Part shown: positions 35,154-45,149 of the stretch, one piece after another | Position numbering within the stretch: position 1 is the first letter of the stretch | How the letters are laid out: every line of letters begins with the position of its first letter | NCBI GenBank assembly: GCA_902762795.1 | Contig: CACWPM010000003.1 | Location: forward strand, 108,567 to 172,566 | Direction: 5' to 3' | Length of the DNA stretch: 64,000 nucleotides | Source: Fibrobacter succinogenes | GTDB lineage: Bacteria; Fibrobacterota; Fibrobacteria; Fibrobacterales; Fibrobacteraceae | Notes under the pieces: generated by a model | What the model was told of the DNA's origin: nothing | What the model saw: the letters and a program-made list of their open reading frames with translations, nothing else | Database searches by the model: none | Translations under genes and position numbers: made by a program

Positions 35154-37245
35154 TTAGGCGCGAGCCTTAACCTTGTCGCCGTACTTCTTGATGAGTTCTT
35201 CCTGGATGTTCTTCGGAACCGGGAGGTACTTGCAGAATTCCATCGTGAATTCAGCCTTACCCTGGGTCATGGAACGGAGGTCCGTTGCGTAACCGAACAT
35301 TTCGGAAAGCGGAACTTCAGCGGTGATAGTGGTCATGCCGAGTTCTTCGCTAGTGCCAGTGATAGCACCACGACGCTGAGAAACGTTACCCACGACAGAA
35401 CCCTGGAATTCGGTCGGAGTCTGGATTTCGACCTTCATGATCGGTTCGAGAATCTGAGCACCAGCCTTGGCGAAAGCTTCGCGGAAGGCCATACGGGCTG
35501 CAACCTGGAACGCCATGTCAGAGGAGTCGACCGGGTGGAATGCACCATCCTGAACTTCCATTTCGATACCCACAACCGGGAAGCCGATCAAGGAACCAGC
35601 TTCCATGCAGCTCTGGAAACCCTTGTCGCAAGACGGGATGTATTCCTTCGGAATACGGCCACCGACGACGGAGTTGACGAAATTGTAGACCTTTTCCTGG
35701 TCGCCTTCGACAGCCATCGGACGCATTTCGCCGACGACCTTAGCGTACTGACCAGAACCACCGGTCTGCTTCTTGTGGGTGTAGTCGAACTTGGCCGGGC
35801 GGGTGATGGTTTCGCGGTAAGCAACCTGCGGAGCACCAGTCGTCACGTCGCACTTGTATTCACGGCGCATACGTTCGATATAAACGTCAAGGTGGAGTTC
35901 GCCCATACCCTTGATGATGGTCTGACCAGATTCCTTGTCCACTTCGACCTGGAACGTCGGGTCTTCCTTCGTGAAGCGGTTGAGGGCCTTGGACATGTTG
36001 TCGAGGTCGTCACGGTTCTTGGCTTCGATAACAAGTTCGATAACCGGGTTAGGAACGTGCATGGAAGTCATGTTGTAGTGGTTCTTGCCATCCGTGAAAG
36101 TCGTACCGGATGCGCAGTCGATACCGAACAGGGCAACGATGTCGCCTGCACCGGCTTCGGTAATATCCACCATTTCGTCAGCGTGCATACGGACGAGACG
36201 ACCAACGGAAACCTTCTTGCCGGTTGCCATGTTGGTGATCATGTCGCCCTTCTTGAGGGTACCCTGGTAAACGCGGACGTAGGTGAGCTGGCCATAGCGG
36301 TCGTTCACGAGCTTGAATGCGTAGCAGACGAGCGGTGCGTTGTCTTCGGACTTGAGGATGACTTCGGCTTCGTTGTTGTCGAGGTCGAGAGCCTTGTTTT
36401 CAACGTCGGTCGGGCACGGGAGGTAGTCGATAACACCGTCGAGGAGCTTCTGGACGCCGATATTCTTGTGAGCGGAACCCATGAACACCGGAGTGATGTC
36501 GAGACGGATCGTGGCTTCGCGGATGACCTTCTTGAGGAGGGCCTTGTCGATTTGGTCGACGCCATACTGGCCTTCCATAGCCTTTTCCATGACTTCGTCG
36601 CTGTAGTCAGCGCAGCAGTCCACGAGCTTTTCGCGGTATTCGTTGGCCTGGTCGACGAGTTCGGCCGGGATTTCCTTTTCGATCATGTTGTCGCCGTTGT
36701 CGCCTTCGAAGTAGTAGGCCTTCATTTCGATAAGGTCGACCACACCCTTAAGATTGGATTCCAAACCTATAGGAATCTGCATCACGCACGGCTTGTGGTT
36801 GAGCTTTTCCTTGAGCATGACGGCAACGCGGAGCGGATTTGCACCAGAGCGGTCGCACTTGTTCACGAACACGACGCGCGGCACATGGTAGCGGCGCATT
36901 TGGCGGTCAACGGTAATAGACTGGGACTGGACGCCTTCAACGCCGGTCAGAACGAGGATTGCACCGTCCAACACGCGGAGAGAACGTTCCACTTCGATCG
37001 TGAAGTCCACGTGCCCCGGGGTATCGATGATGTTGATGGAGTCCTGCAGCAGACTGGATAGTGATGCCGCGTTCGCGTTCAAGTTCCATGGAGTCCATCG
37101 TGGCACCGACGCCGTCTTTACCACGAACTTCGTGGATAGCGTGAATGCGCTTTGTGAAGTAAAGGATACGTTCGGTAAGGGTAGTCTTACCGGAGTCGAT
37201 GTGGGCAGAAATACCAATATTTCTGTGAAATTGAATGTCTTTCAT
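35154..37245 (-). pseudogene. fusA: Elongation factor G, reading frame broken near codon 66
   Basis: The start [28 protein letters not shown] (in parts; G1 motif AHIDSGKTT) through [12 protein letters not shown] is read in one frame. [21 protein letters not shown] (G3) and all later EF-G domains, including [10 protein letters not shown] (G4), are read in another. At the junction (about 37045-37055) residues normally between SAA and the INIIDTPG strand are missing, so a deletion of about 14 bases is likely. The rest is full length with highly expressed codon use. EF-G translocates the ribosome and is essential unless a second copy exists, so this is either a paralog that decayed very recently or a sequence error. 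Confidence 0.85.
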
Positions 37246-37361
37246 ATTTTATTCCACTGATGGAGTTAATGTTATTGAATGTTGCGCGCAAAAATAGAAA
37301 ATTTTGGGGGCGAACTCAAGGGCGCTTTTTCATTTGAAAGTATAAAAGGGCGCGAAAATGG

Positions 37362-38810
37362 TTAAATTTTGCGTTTTTTCACAATTAGGTAGACTAAAAT
37401 TCCTGCCAGAATGGCTATGATTCCCCAGATAATGCAGGATCGTGCGGACATCCAGGGACCAAAATTCATAAAGTACCGCTGGGCGACTGTGTAATAATCA
37501 TAGTTTGTGAGTGCTTCGGCAAATCCGTCGATGTTTATGGGAATATAAAAATGGCTGAGGGCGATTTGGATTACCAGTAATACTATTGTCGACTTTGTAC
37601 TCAAATGTATTTTGTCGAGAGCGCATCCGAGCGGGACAAAAATCATCGGGAGAAACGGGAGGATGTGCCTTGCTTCGCTATCGGTCGCAAAGAAGAAAAT
37701 TGCAAGAAATGCAAGGGCGTAACCCGGACTTCTGTTGAAAATTTCTTTTGAAAAATCGCGGAACAGGATAATTACGAGTAGTGGCAGAATGCCAAAGTAG
37801 CAAAGATGTGCAATCGGTGTGATGAGCGGATATTTTAGTGGACGGAGAAAAATTTGGAGAATGAAGGCTGAACTGCTGAAGTAGAACTCATCGTTGGTAT
37901 GTGCGTGGAGGTAGAGGTTGATGGCGATGAAAGGAATGGCGACGAAAGCGATTTTTTTCAAAGACGATTGACGGATAAATTCGCGAATGTATGTGAATGG
38001 GGTATGGAACCGGTAGTCACAATTTTGTAGGATAACGTAAAGAAAAATTCCCCAGGCGATAGCATTGGTAAGGAGGAGTGGAATGGATGCCGGGATAAAG
38101 AGCATGCTGTCGAGAAGCGGCTGCTTGTTCAATAGATAGAGAATGGCTACAGCACCGAAGGATAAGAGTGGAAACGTGAGTGCAATGGCTTTGCCGGTGT
38201 GAATTTTTAGACGTGGCGCATCTTGTGGAAATGCATCCCCGAAAAAGTATAAGAGCCAGATTGTGTAGGTGATTGTCGGCCATGTGAGAATTCCCAGAAA
38301 TGAAACTAGGAGCGCCTTTGCAAACTTGCCACATTGCAAGTAGTAAAAAGAAACGAGAAAAATTGTGCTTGCAAATGCGTCTGTCTGAAAAATTTCATAG
38401 CCGCAATTTTTAAGAACGAAGTAATTGAAGAAAAAACACCCGAAGATGATGGCCGTAGTCGATTTTCTCCATTCATTCAAGCGCGCGAGTTTAAAAAAGA
38501 ATGCGAGTTGTATGACGATATTTGTAAAATGGAGTACGTACATCGAGCTTGTGAGAAGAGATAGCTTAGGCTCGATGTTAAATAAAGTGAAAAATAAGTT
38601 TATCAAAAAAAATGGGAATATGCGAAAAATACGGAATTTGTCGTAGCCCGTTGTCCAAAAGTCCGTGGAAAAGTTATGGGCTACGTTGTAGTAAAATGCT
38701 CCATCGTAACCGGCGCCGTCGTTTAGCGGAATTTTTTCGCCAATGAAGGACTGTGTAAAAAATAAAAAGAGAATAAATACAAGGAGTACAAAGACTCCTT
38801 GTTGTTTCAT
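37362..38810 (-). CDS. Polytopic integral membrane protein (glycosyltransferase-like topology)
   Basis: 482 residues from ATG at 38810 (a GTG at 38840 is possible). About 11-12 hydrophobic helices. The first extramembrane loop reads PLNDGAGYDGAFYYNVAHNF, with acidic residues just after the first helix, as in GT-C type glycosyltransferases (acidic D/E near loop 1). A lysine tail (VKKRKI) ends it. No clear family match. The GT-C idea is an inference from topology only. No ribosome site is evident. Confidence 0.55.
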   Translation of the reverse strand: MKQQGVFVLLVFILFLFFTQSFIGEKIPLNDGAGYDGAFYYNVAHNFSTDFWTTGYDKFRIFRIFPFFLINLFFTLFNIEPKLSLLTSSMYVLHFTNIVIQLAFFFKLARLNEWRKSTTAIIFGCFFFNYFVLKNCGYEIFQTDAFASTIFLVSFYYLQCGKFAKALLVSFLGILTWPTITYTIWLLYFFGDAFPQDAPRLKIHTGKAIALTFPLLSFGAVAILYLLNKQPLLDSMLFIPASIPLLLTNAIAWGIFLYVILQNCDYRFHTPFTYIREFIRQSSLKKIAFVAIPFIAINLYLHAHTNDEFYFSSSAFILQIFLRPLKYPLITPIAHLCYFGILPLLVIILFRDFSKEIFNRSPGYALAFLAIFFFATDSEARHILPFLPMIFVPLGCALDKIHLSTKSTIVLLVIQIALSHFYIPINIDGFAEALTNYDYYTVAQRYFMNFGPWMSARSCIIWGIIAILAGILVYLIVKKRKI

Positions 38811-38866
38811 TGTGTTATGGATTTTTTTGATAGTTTGCACAAGAGGACGCAGGCGTTATGGCGTTG

Positions 38867-39580
38867 TTAGACGGTTTCGCTTGAGCCTGATTCTGTGCTG
38901 TTTTCGTCTGTATTTTGTTCGGTTTCGGGTGCGCTGGCATCGGGATCCTTGTCAATGGAATTTTCGACAAGTTCCGGCTTTTCGATCCCTTCGAGCGCCT
39001 TGAAATAAGCCATCGCGGTCTTGCCGACCTCGTTCGTGTCGAAGTAAGTATAGGCCCCGTTGCCGATGGCGCCAATGGCCGGGATGGCGCGGAGGGCGAT
39101 GCGACCGAGGAAGTTTGCAGAAATCTTGACTCCGATTTTCTGGAGCAACTTTTGGAGGGCTGTCAGCGAAAGTTTCTGGACTACGATGCGGCTTCCGGTG
39201 CGGACGGCGACATCGCGGAGGAGCGATGCTGCACTGTGGCGGAAAAGGCACCAGACCATGGCTTCGCGACTGAGCATGGCAAACTTGCCGTAGGTACAGG
39301 CGATGTCGGAGACTAGCTGTGCTTGGATGCGCCAGACGGCGGCTATGTCCGGGATGGAGGTCAAGACGCCTGTGAATCCGGCCGGGATGGAGAGCGATGT
39401 GCTCACGGTGGCAGCTTTCAGAGCTGCCTGCTTGATAAGAACCTCGGCTCGCTTGTCTGGGTTATTGTTCGGGCAGAGGAGCGAGTCCGGAATATCCGTA
39501 ATCAGATTGAATACGATAGAGTTGAACATTTCTTGGATGGACTCGTTTTTCTTGTCTTTGTATTCTTTGAAATTCAACAT
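38867..39580 (-). CDS. EcsC-family protein
   Basis: 237 residues, AAGGAG before the ATG. Hydrophobic helices with AALKAATVSTSLSIPAGFTGVLTSIPDIAAVWRIQ and the IALRAIPAIGAIGNGAYTYFDTNEVGKTA block (both in parts) fit EcsC/DUF697-like proteins. An acidic, disordered tail (about 205-237) ends it. The biochemical role of the family is not settled. Downstream of two small unknown genes on the same strand; all three lie just before the divergently transcribed cas operon. Confidence 0.7.
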   Translation of the reverse strand: MLNFKEYKDKKNESIQEMFNSIVFNLITDIPDSLLCPNNNPDKRAEVLIKQAALKAATVSTSLSIPAGFTGVLTSIPDIAAVWRIQAQLVSDIACTYGKFAMLSREAMVWCLFRHSAASLLRDVAVRTGSRIVVQKLSLTALQKLLQKIGVKISANFLGRIALRAIPAIGAIGNGAYTYFDTNEVGKTAMAYFKALEGIEKPELVENSIDKDPDASAPETEQNTDENSTESGSSETV

Positions 39581-39601
39581 GGGGCTAGCTCCTTTTTTCT
39601 C

Positions 39602-39889
39602 CTATTTCAAAAACATTTTAACAATTCCAGCGAGGTTTTGGGGAATCTTATATTGAAAATTGCTTTTTTCGAGCCACATTTTGATGATTTCGTCGATCCA
39701 AAGCCTGTCCGAGGTGATATTGGGGACTATTATTTCGGTTCTATCGCCGATTTCAGCGAGTCTGTAGTTCAAGTGAAATGAAATCGGGTCGTTCTCGCCA
39801 GGGGGAAGAACGGTGAGATCCATAGTTTTCTTTTCGGCATTGACGCTGAAAGAGACGTTGTTCAAGACTTTTGTGAGTTGTTCGTCCAT
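39602..39889 (-). CDS. Small unknown protein
   Basis: 95 residues; GGAAGG 10 bases before the ATG. Beta-rich start (VSFSVNAEKKTMDLTVLPP), a YRL strand, then an amphipathic C-terminal helix with WIDEIIKMWLEK. Its plan (beta sheet, then helix with a Trp-rich face) is like that of the neighbour at 39912-40247. No family recognised. Confidence 0.55.
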   Translation of the reverse strand: MDEQLTKVLNNVSFSVNAEKKTMDLTVLPPGENDPISFHLNYRLAEIGDRTEIIVPNITSDRLWIDEIIKMWLEKSNFQYKIPQNLAGIVKMFLK

Positions 39890-39911
39890 GATAAAATACC
39901 TTCCAAGATTG

Positions 39912-40247
39912 CTAGAACAAGATTTTGGCGAATAAGCCCGTGCCTTTGGGGAGCGCTTTCTTGATGGCGTGGTCCTTGAACCACCATGCGGCGATTTCGT
40001 TTACCAGCTGCCGCTTGCTTTCTATTTTGTTTATGACTATCAGAGTCCCTTGTTCGGTGTCTTCAAAACAATAGTGCGCATAAAGTATGGTCGGCGTATA
40101 TTCACCGTGCAAAAGAACAGTGATGATGGCTTGGTTTTCTTGCGAGTCGATATCGATGTTCTGGATTTCTCCAAATTGCTTAAAGAAATCGTTGCGCTGG
40201 AAAAAGAATTCGACTGCTTTGTCGCGTGCGTTACTGAGGAGGGACAT
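39912..40247 (-). CDS. Small unknown protein, structural relative of its neighbour
   Basis: 111 residues. An N-terminal helix, then beta strands (IQNIDIDSQENQAIITVLLHG, in parts), then a helix with LVNEIAAWWFKDHAIKKALPKGTGLFAKILF; compare WIDEIIKMWLEK...NLAGIVKMFLK in the 95-residue protein. First gene of a three-gene unit ending with the EcsC-like protein. Its start codon is preceded by a GGTAATAGGGGGTAGGGG-type repeat tract instead of a ribosome site. It diverges from cas3, 266 bases away. Confidence 0.5.
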   Translation of the reverse strand: MSLLSNARDKAVEFFFQRNDFFKQFGEIQNIDIDSQENQAIITVLLHGEYTPTILYAHYCFEDTEQGTLIVINKIESKRQLVNEIAAWWFKDHAIKKALPKGTGLFAKILF

Positions 40248-40500
40248 GAGTAGGTAATAGGGGGTAGGGGTTAGGTAGTAGGGTTTGAAAAGTAATTCGT
40301 GCTTGATGGTTAGTGCTAAGTTTTTCCTTCAATATACATTTTCCGATTAGGTCTTTAAAATCGGGTACTTTAGCAAAAGTGAAATTTTTGAGAAATTTGG
40401 GGGAAATATTGAAAAAGTGATGGATGATTCCCCAAAAGTCACTTTTTTTATAAAAATGCAAAAAAAAGATGGAATGTCAGCTTCTGACAGTCTAGTATGT

Positions 40501-40513
40501 TATATTGTAAAGT
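40501..40513 (+). promoter_or_regulatory. Extended -10 element immediately before cas3
   Basis: TG-T-TATATT (TATATT at 40501-40506) ends 7 bases before the cas3 ATG. No good -35 and no ribosome site are visible, which fits a leaderless mRNA. Confidence 0.5.
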
Positions 40514-43129
40514 ATGTTAGGAAAGTGCTTAAAGAATACTCAAGAACGTCAAATTGAGGCGTTGTCGCCGGAAAAATGTCTGGCTAAACTTGTTGTTGAT
40601 GAAAAAACGGGCGAATCAAAGCCCGGTATTTCCGTTGCTGAGCATTGCTTGATAACGGGTTTTGTTGCAGAGGAATTGTGCAAGTCTTTGATAGATAATG
40701 TGAAGCAGATACTTACTGAATCAGCTCCGTTTTTTGCTGCTATACATGATGTTGGAAAGATTAGTCCGGATTTCCAGCGTATGATATATAAAAATTGGCT
40801 TGGTGATGTTAAAAATTTTCCGCAGTTGCAATATGCCAATGAAAAACGGGCTGGACGAAAAGAAGAGGGATTTCATGGAAAAGTTTCGCAAGTTTCTATT
40901 GAAAATGTTTTTCCTAATCAAAAAATGCTTGCAACCATAGAGGGTATGCATCACGGCTTTAAACCGAATATTAGTCCGATTGCGGAAAATAACGATATTT
41001 ATGGTGGCGATAATTGGACCGCATTGCGGCATAAGCTTATTGAAGACTTGGGACGGCGTTTTCCCTATTCTGATTCAAAGGATTTTAGCGAATGGAATCA
41101 GGCTTGTGTTATAGGTGGTTTCATTACTGTTGCTGACTGGATTGCTTCTGGTGGTGATTTTGGCAATATTTTGCAAAATCATTCTTATAGTAAAGATGTT
41201 TTGAAAGAGAATGCTTGTAAGGCAGTCCATAAAGCTGGTTTTATTCCACTTTCTATAAAGTCGGGACTACAATTTGAAGATATTTTTGGCTTTACTCCTA
41301 GAAAAATTCAGTCGGATCTGTTTGAATCTGTTTCTTCTCCTGGTGTTTATGTCTTGGAAGCTCCGATGGGCTTGGGTAAAACGGAAGCTGCTCTTTATGC
41401 TGCCTATAAAATGCTGGAAAAAGGACTTGCTTCTGGAATTTACTTTGGTCTTCCGACTCAATTGACTTCTAATAAAATTTATGAACGAGTGCAATCGTTT
41501 CTTGAAAAAATCGTAGGCGAAGAATCCTCGTATCGCCCAAAGTTGTTGCATAGTTCTGCTTGGCTCGAAGAAGACTCTTTTGGAGAAGATGCCAAAGTTG
41601 GCAAGTCTTGGTTTGATTCCAAAAAACGAGGAATTTTAGCTCCTTTTGCTGTTGGAACTATTGACCAAGCACTTATGGCGGCAATGAATGTAAAGCACAG
41701 TATGGTGCGTGCATTTGGATTGGCTGGAAAAGTTGTGATTCTTGATGAGGTGCATAGCTACGATTCCTATACGGGAACGATAATGAACGCACTTGTTGAT
41801 GAATTAAAGCACATTGGATGTACTGTTATCATTTTAAGTGCAACATTGACATCTTCTCAGAAAAAGAAAATTTTGGATTTACCGTTTGAACAAGTTTTAA
41901 ACGATAGTTATCCCTTAATTTCTAGCCAAACGGACAAGGCTTTTTCTGAAATTTCAAGTTTGGGAGAATCTAACCGGAATGTCTCTATTAAAATAAGTAA
42001 AGATGATAAAATGGCTTTTGACATTGCTTTGGAAAAAGCTGAAAATGGGGAACAAGTTCTTTGGATAGAAAATACTGTTGCTGATGCTCAGAATGTTTAC
42101 AAAAAACTGGCTGCTAAATCTGCCGAAATGGGCTTGGAATGCGGATTGATTCATTCCAGATTTATAAAGAAACAGCGCTCTGAAATCGAAAATAAGTGGG
42201 TCTCGCTGTATGGGAAAAACGGTTATTCCAAGCGAAGTGCTTGTGGAAAAATTTTAGTGGGAACGCAAGTCCTAGAACAATCTATCGATATTGATGCGGA
42301 TTATTTGATAACTAGGATTTGCCCGATGGATATGCTTTTGCAAAGAATCGGGCGCTTATGGCGACATCGCGAAAATGATAAGATCCGCCCATTGGCTGCA
42401 AAATGTGAAACTCTAGTCCTTTCGCCTATTATTGAAGACATTATAAAAAGTGATAAAATCTTTGGAGTGACGGGGGTGGTGTATAGCCCCTATGTTTTGA
42501 GCAGAACGCTTGAAATTTTGAAAAGCGTAGAAGCCATTAATTTGCCGAATGATATTCGAGGGTTATTAGAAAGTGTTTACCAAGAGCGGCAGGAGGATGG
42601 AATACTTGCTAAGATGAAAACGGATCTGGTTGAAAAACAAGAAAATTTGAGAAAAATTGCAGGAATTGGCTTATCTAATGCATATTCAACATTGCCAGAA
42701 TCTGCTGTACAGACACGATATTCCGATGTTGATACGGTATCTGTGTTGTTGTTGGAATCTTTCGAAGTTGGAGAAAATGGAGTTGAAATAAAGTTCTGGA
42801 ATGAATCAGAGGCGATTGTTTTGCCTAAATATCCGTCAAGTGAAAGACAAAAAAGAGAATTGTCAAAAAAAATCGTGGAACATTGTGTAATTGTAGCCAA
42901 AAAAGATGCACCTCCGATAGAGAGTCGTATTAAATATTTTGAGAATTACGTGTATCTTGGCAAAGCCAAAGATAAAGAAGATGATGAAGAATGTATGTTC
43001 AGAGCGGTTATTGTGGACAAAGACTGCTCTTTTAGGGATTTAAATCGAAATAGAATAGAAATTTTGAATGACGGAAACGCAAAAAAAATGTTATATACAA
43101 AGAGTGTTGGTTATAAAATTGAAAAGTAA
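40514..43129 (+). CDS. cas3: CRISPR-associated nuclease-helicase Cas3 (type I-E)
   Basis: 871 residues. The HD nuclease domain comes first (His44 in VAEHC, His78-Asp79 in AIHDVGKISPDFQ, then GMHHG). SF2 helicase motifs follow: Walker A APMGLGKTEAAL (about 286), DEVH box in ILDEVHSYDSYTG (about 408), SATLT, and LVGTQVLEQSIDIDADYLITRICPMDMLLQRIGRLWRH. Cas3 is recruited by Cascade to an R-loop and degrades target DNA. Separate from cas8e by 8 bases. Codons here and through cas2 are more AT-rich than in the flanking housekeeping genes. Confidence 0.97.
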   Translation: MLGKCLKNTQERQIEALSPEKCLAKLVVDEKTGESKPGISVAEHCLITGFVAEELCKSLIDNVKQILTESAPFFAAIHDVGKISPDFQRMIYKNWLGDVKNFPQLQYANEKRAGRKEEGFHGKVSQVSIENVFPNQKMLATIEGMHHGFKPNISPIAENNDIYGGDNWTALRHKLIEDLGRRFPYSDSKDFSEWNQACVIGGFITVADWIASGGDFGNILQNHSYSKDVLKENACKAVHKAGFIPLSIKSGLQFEDIFGFTPRKIQSDLFESVSSPGVYVLEAPMGLGKTEAALYAAYKMLEKGLASGIYFGLPTQLTSNKIYERVQSFLEKIVGEESSYRPKLLHSSAWLEEDSFGEDAKVGKSWFDSKKRGILAPFAVGTIDQALMAAMNVKHSMVRAFGLAGKVVILDEVHSYDSYTGTIMNALVDELKHIGCTVIILSATLTSSQKKKILDLPFEQVLNDSYPLISSQTDKAFSEISSLGESNRNVSIKISKDDKMAFDIALEKAENGEQVLWIENTVADAQNVYKKLAAKSAEMGLECGLIHSRFIKKQRSEIENKWVSLYGKNGYSKRSACGKILVGTQVLEQSIDIDADYLITRICPMDMLLQRIGRLWRHRENDKIRPLAAKCETLVLSPIIEDIIKSDKIFGVTGVVYSPYVLSRTLEILKSVEAINLPNDIRGLLESVYQERQEDGILAKMKTDLVEKQENLRKIAGIGLSNAYSTLPESAVQTRYSDVDTVSVLLLESFEVGENGVEIKFWNESEAIVLPKYPSSERQKRELSKKIVEHCVIVAKKDAPPIESRIKYFENYVYLGKAKDKEDDEECMFRAVIVDKDCSFRDLNRNRIEILNDGNAKKMLYTKSVGYKIEK

Positions 43130-43137
43130 GGCAGAAA

Positions 43138-44634
43138 ATGAAAGAAAATAAATTTAATTTGATTGATGAACCTTGGATTCCTGTGGTAGGGAAAGGAAAA
43201 GTTGGTTTAAGGCAAATTTTTGCTGACGAATCTATTTCTGCACTTGGCGGAAATCCTGTTGAAAAAATTGCCGTATTCAAGTTACTTTTGGCTATAGCAC
43301 AAAGTGCAATAACTCCGAAGGATGAAGATGAATGGAAGTCTTTGGGAGTTAAAGGGCTGCAAGAACGGGTCTCCGATTATTTAGACAAATGGTATGATAG
43401 CTTTTGGCTTTATGGCGAAAAACCGTTTTTGCAAATGCCTGCAATAGAAAAGGCGGCGGTGAAGTCGTTTGGAACGGTTGAAATGCATGTTGCAACAGGG
43501 AATACAACTGTTGTAACCCAAATTCAAACTGAAAAAACTGATTATTCTGATGCTGAAAAGGCTTTACTTGTTTTAAAGTTGATGGGGTTTGCTTTAGGTG
43601 GAAAACAAACGGATAATAAAGTTATTCTGACAAAAGGTTATATGGGGAAGTCTGCTAGTGGAAAGATTGGTTCTTCTGTAGGTCGTAAGGGGTTTCTTCA
43701 TTCTTTTTTCTTGGATAGCAGTGTTGTTTCGTCTGTTTATTTGAATTTATTTTCTAAAGACGTGTTTTTTCAAGTGAAAATGTTTTCTGAAGGAATTGGT
43801 CTCCCACCATGGGAAAAAATGCCTAGCGGGGAAGATGATGATGTTGCAAATAATTTGAAAAAAACATATATGGGGCGCTTAATTCCGTTAAATAGGTTTG
43901 TTCTTTTGGAAAGAAATGGTCTCCATTATTCTGAGGGGATTGCTCATCCAAGTTACGATGAAGGGTGTGTAGATCCTTCTGTTGCGATTGATTTTTCGAA
44001 TCCGAAAAAAAATCAGATTATTTGGGCTAATCCAGAAAAGAGACCTTGGCGTCAATTGACATCTCTATTATCCTTCGTTGATGCAAGTGGAAAAAGTACT
44101 TTTGAAAATTTACAATTGAAAAATGTTTTTAATCGTTTAAGGAATATGGAACATTTTGTCATTTGGTCTGGTGGTGTTAGTGTTTCTATGAATAGTGGTG
44201 AGTATCAAGTTAAGGGTACTGATGATTTTATAGAATCTGAAATCCAGTTGTCTTCTGATATTTTTAGAGACTCTGCATCATTTTTTAGTAAGTTGTCTGA
44301 AAAAATGAATGATTTAGATGATCTTGCTTCTAAGAAGGTTTATAGTGCTGTAAATCGCTATTATGGCGATTTGAAAATGGATGGCGGGGATATCGCGTCC
44401 CGAGCTTCTAATCTTTTTTGGCAACTCTGTGAAAAAGAATTTCAGCGTATTGTTAATGTTTGTGCAATTGAGAATACTGATCAGTATAATGGCGAAATAT
44501 CAAAGATTGATGCTCGTATTCAACATCTTGTAGAACAAGTCTATAACCAATACTGTCCGAACCAATCAGCCCGTCAGTTGGAAGCTTGGGCGAAAAATTT
44601 TCCTAAAAAGTTTGAAAAGAAGAGGTTATCATAA
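43138..44634 (+). CDS. cas8e: Cascade large subunit Cas8e (Cse1/CasA)
   Basis: 498 residues, the normal size. The opening FNLIDEPWIPVV is the Cse1 signature; KPFLQMPAI and the WANPEKRPWRQL block are also typical. Cas8e recognises the PAM and recruits Cas3. Preceded by AAGG in the 8-base gap after cas3; its stop overlaps the cse2 ATG by one base. The L1 loop and PAM-contacting residues cannot be assigned safely by eye, which matters because the array points to an AAY rather than an AAG PAM. Confidence 0.95.
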   Translation: MKENKFNLIDEPWIPVVGKGKVGLRQIFADESISALGGNPVEKIAVFKLLLAIAQSAITPKDEDEWKSLGVKGLQERVSDYLDKWYDSFWLYGEKPFLQMPAIEKAAVKSFGTVEMHVATGNTTVVTQIQTEKTDYSDAEKALLVLKLMGFALGGKQTDNKVILTKGYMGKSASGKIGSSVGRKGFLHSFFLDSSVVSSVYLNLFSKDVFFQVKMFSEGIGLPPWEKMPSGEDDDVANNLKKTYMGRLIPLNRFVLLERNGLHYSEGIAHPSYDEGCVDPSVAIDFSNPKKNQIIWANPEKRPWRQLTSLLSFVDASGKSTFENLQLKNVFNRLRNMEHFVIWSGGVSVSMNSGEYQVKGTDDFIESEIQLSSDIFRDSASFFSKLSEKMNDLDDLASKKVYSAVNRYYGDLKMDGGDIASRASNLFWQLCEKEFQRIVNVCAIENTDQYNGEISKIDARIQHLVEQVYNQYCPNQSARQLEAWAKNFPKKFEKKRLS

Positions 44635-45149
44635 TGGCTGAAGAAAATAAACAGACAGAACAATCATTGGTTGCAAAGGTTTTTACTCGTTGCAAAAATG
44701 ATAAGGGCTTTGCAGCAACGTTAAAAAGGGCTGATAATCCTGATACCGCTTATCAGGCATGGGAAATATTGGCAGATTTTAAGGTTCCTTTAGACGTGGA
44801 TTCTAAGAGATTGCCTCATGCTTTGGTTTTTGCGGCGATAGCAAGATCATCAAAGGAAAAAGATGGAACTCTTGGCTTAGGGGCCGCTTTGGCGAATGCT
44901 TATCAAGACGATGGTGGCCGGGATAGTGATGCGGCAAAAGCTAAGCTGCGGAGAATTCTAGCTTGTGATAATGTCGTTGAAGTATGTCGAGTCCTGCGTC
45001 CTATTTTACAACTGATTTGCAGTAGAGGTGTTGGCATTTCGTTTGAAAAGCTCTTGAAAGATTTGAAATTCTTTAATCCAGAAAAAACGCTTGCTTGTTG
45101 GGCGCAAGATTTCTTTGGTTCAATATCTAAAGAAAATGAGGAGTCGTAA
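44634..45149 (+). CDS. cse2: Cascade small subunit Cse2 (CasB/Cas11)
   Basis: 171 residues, mostly helical. GFAATLKRADNPDTAYQAWEIL and the HALVFAAIARSS block fit Cse2, as does ALRRI-like KLRRILACDN followed by RPILQLICSRGVGISFEKLLKDL. It forms the belly of Cascade and steadies the displaced strand. It overlaps both neighbours by one base (TAATG). Confidence 0.9.
   Translation: MAEENKQTEQSLVAKVFTRCKNDKGFAATLKRADNPDTAYQAWEILADFKVPLDVDSKRLPHALVFAAIARSSKEKDGTLGLGAALANAYQDDGGRDSDAAKAKLRRILACDNVVEVCRVLRPILQLICSRGVGISFEKLLKDLKFFNPEKTLACWAQDFFGSISKENEES

Noticed and set aside
35151..37061. 636-codon open frame on the plus strand
   Set aside because: It is antisense to fusA and follows from that gene's codon bias; no ribosome site or family motif.
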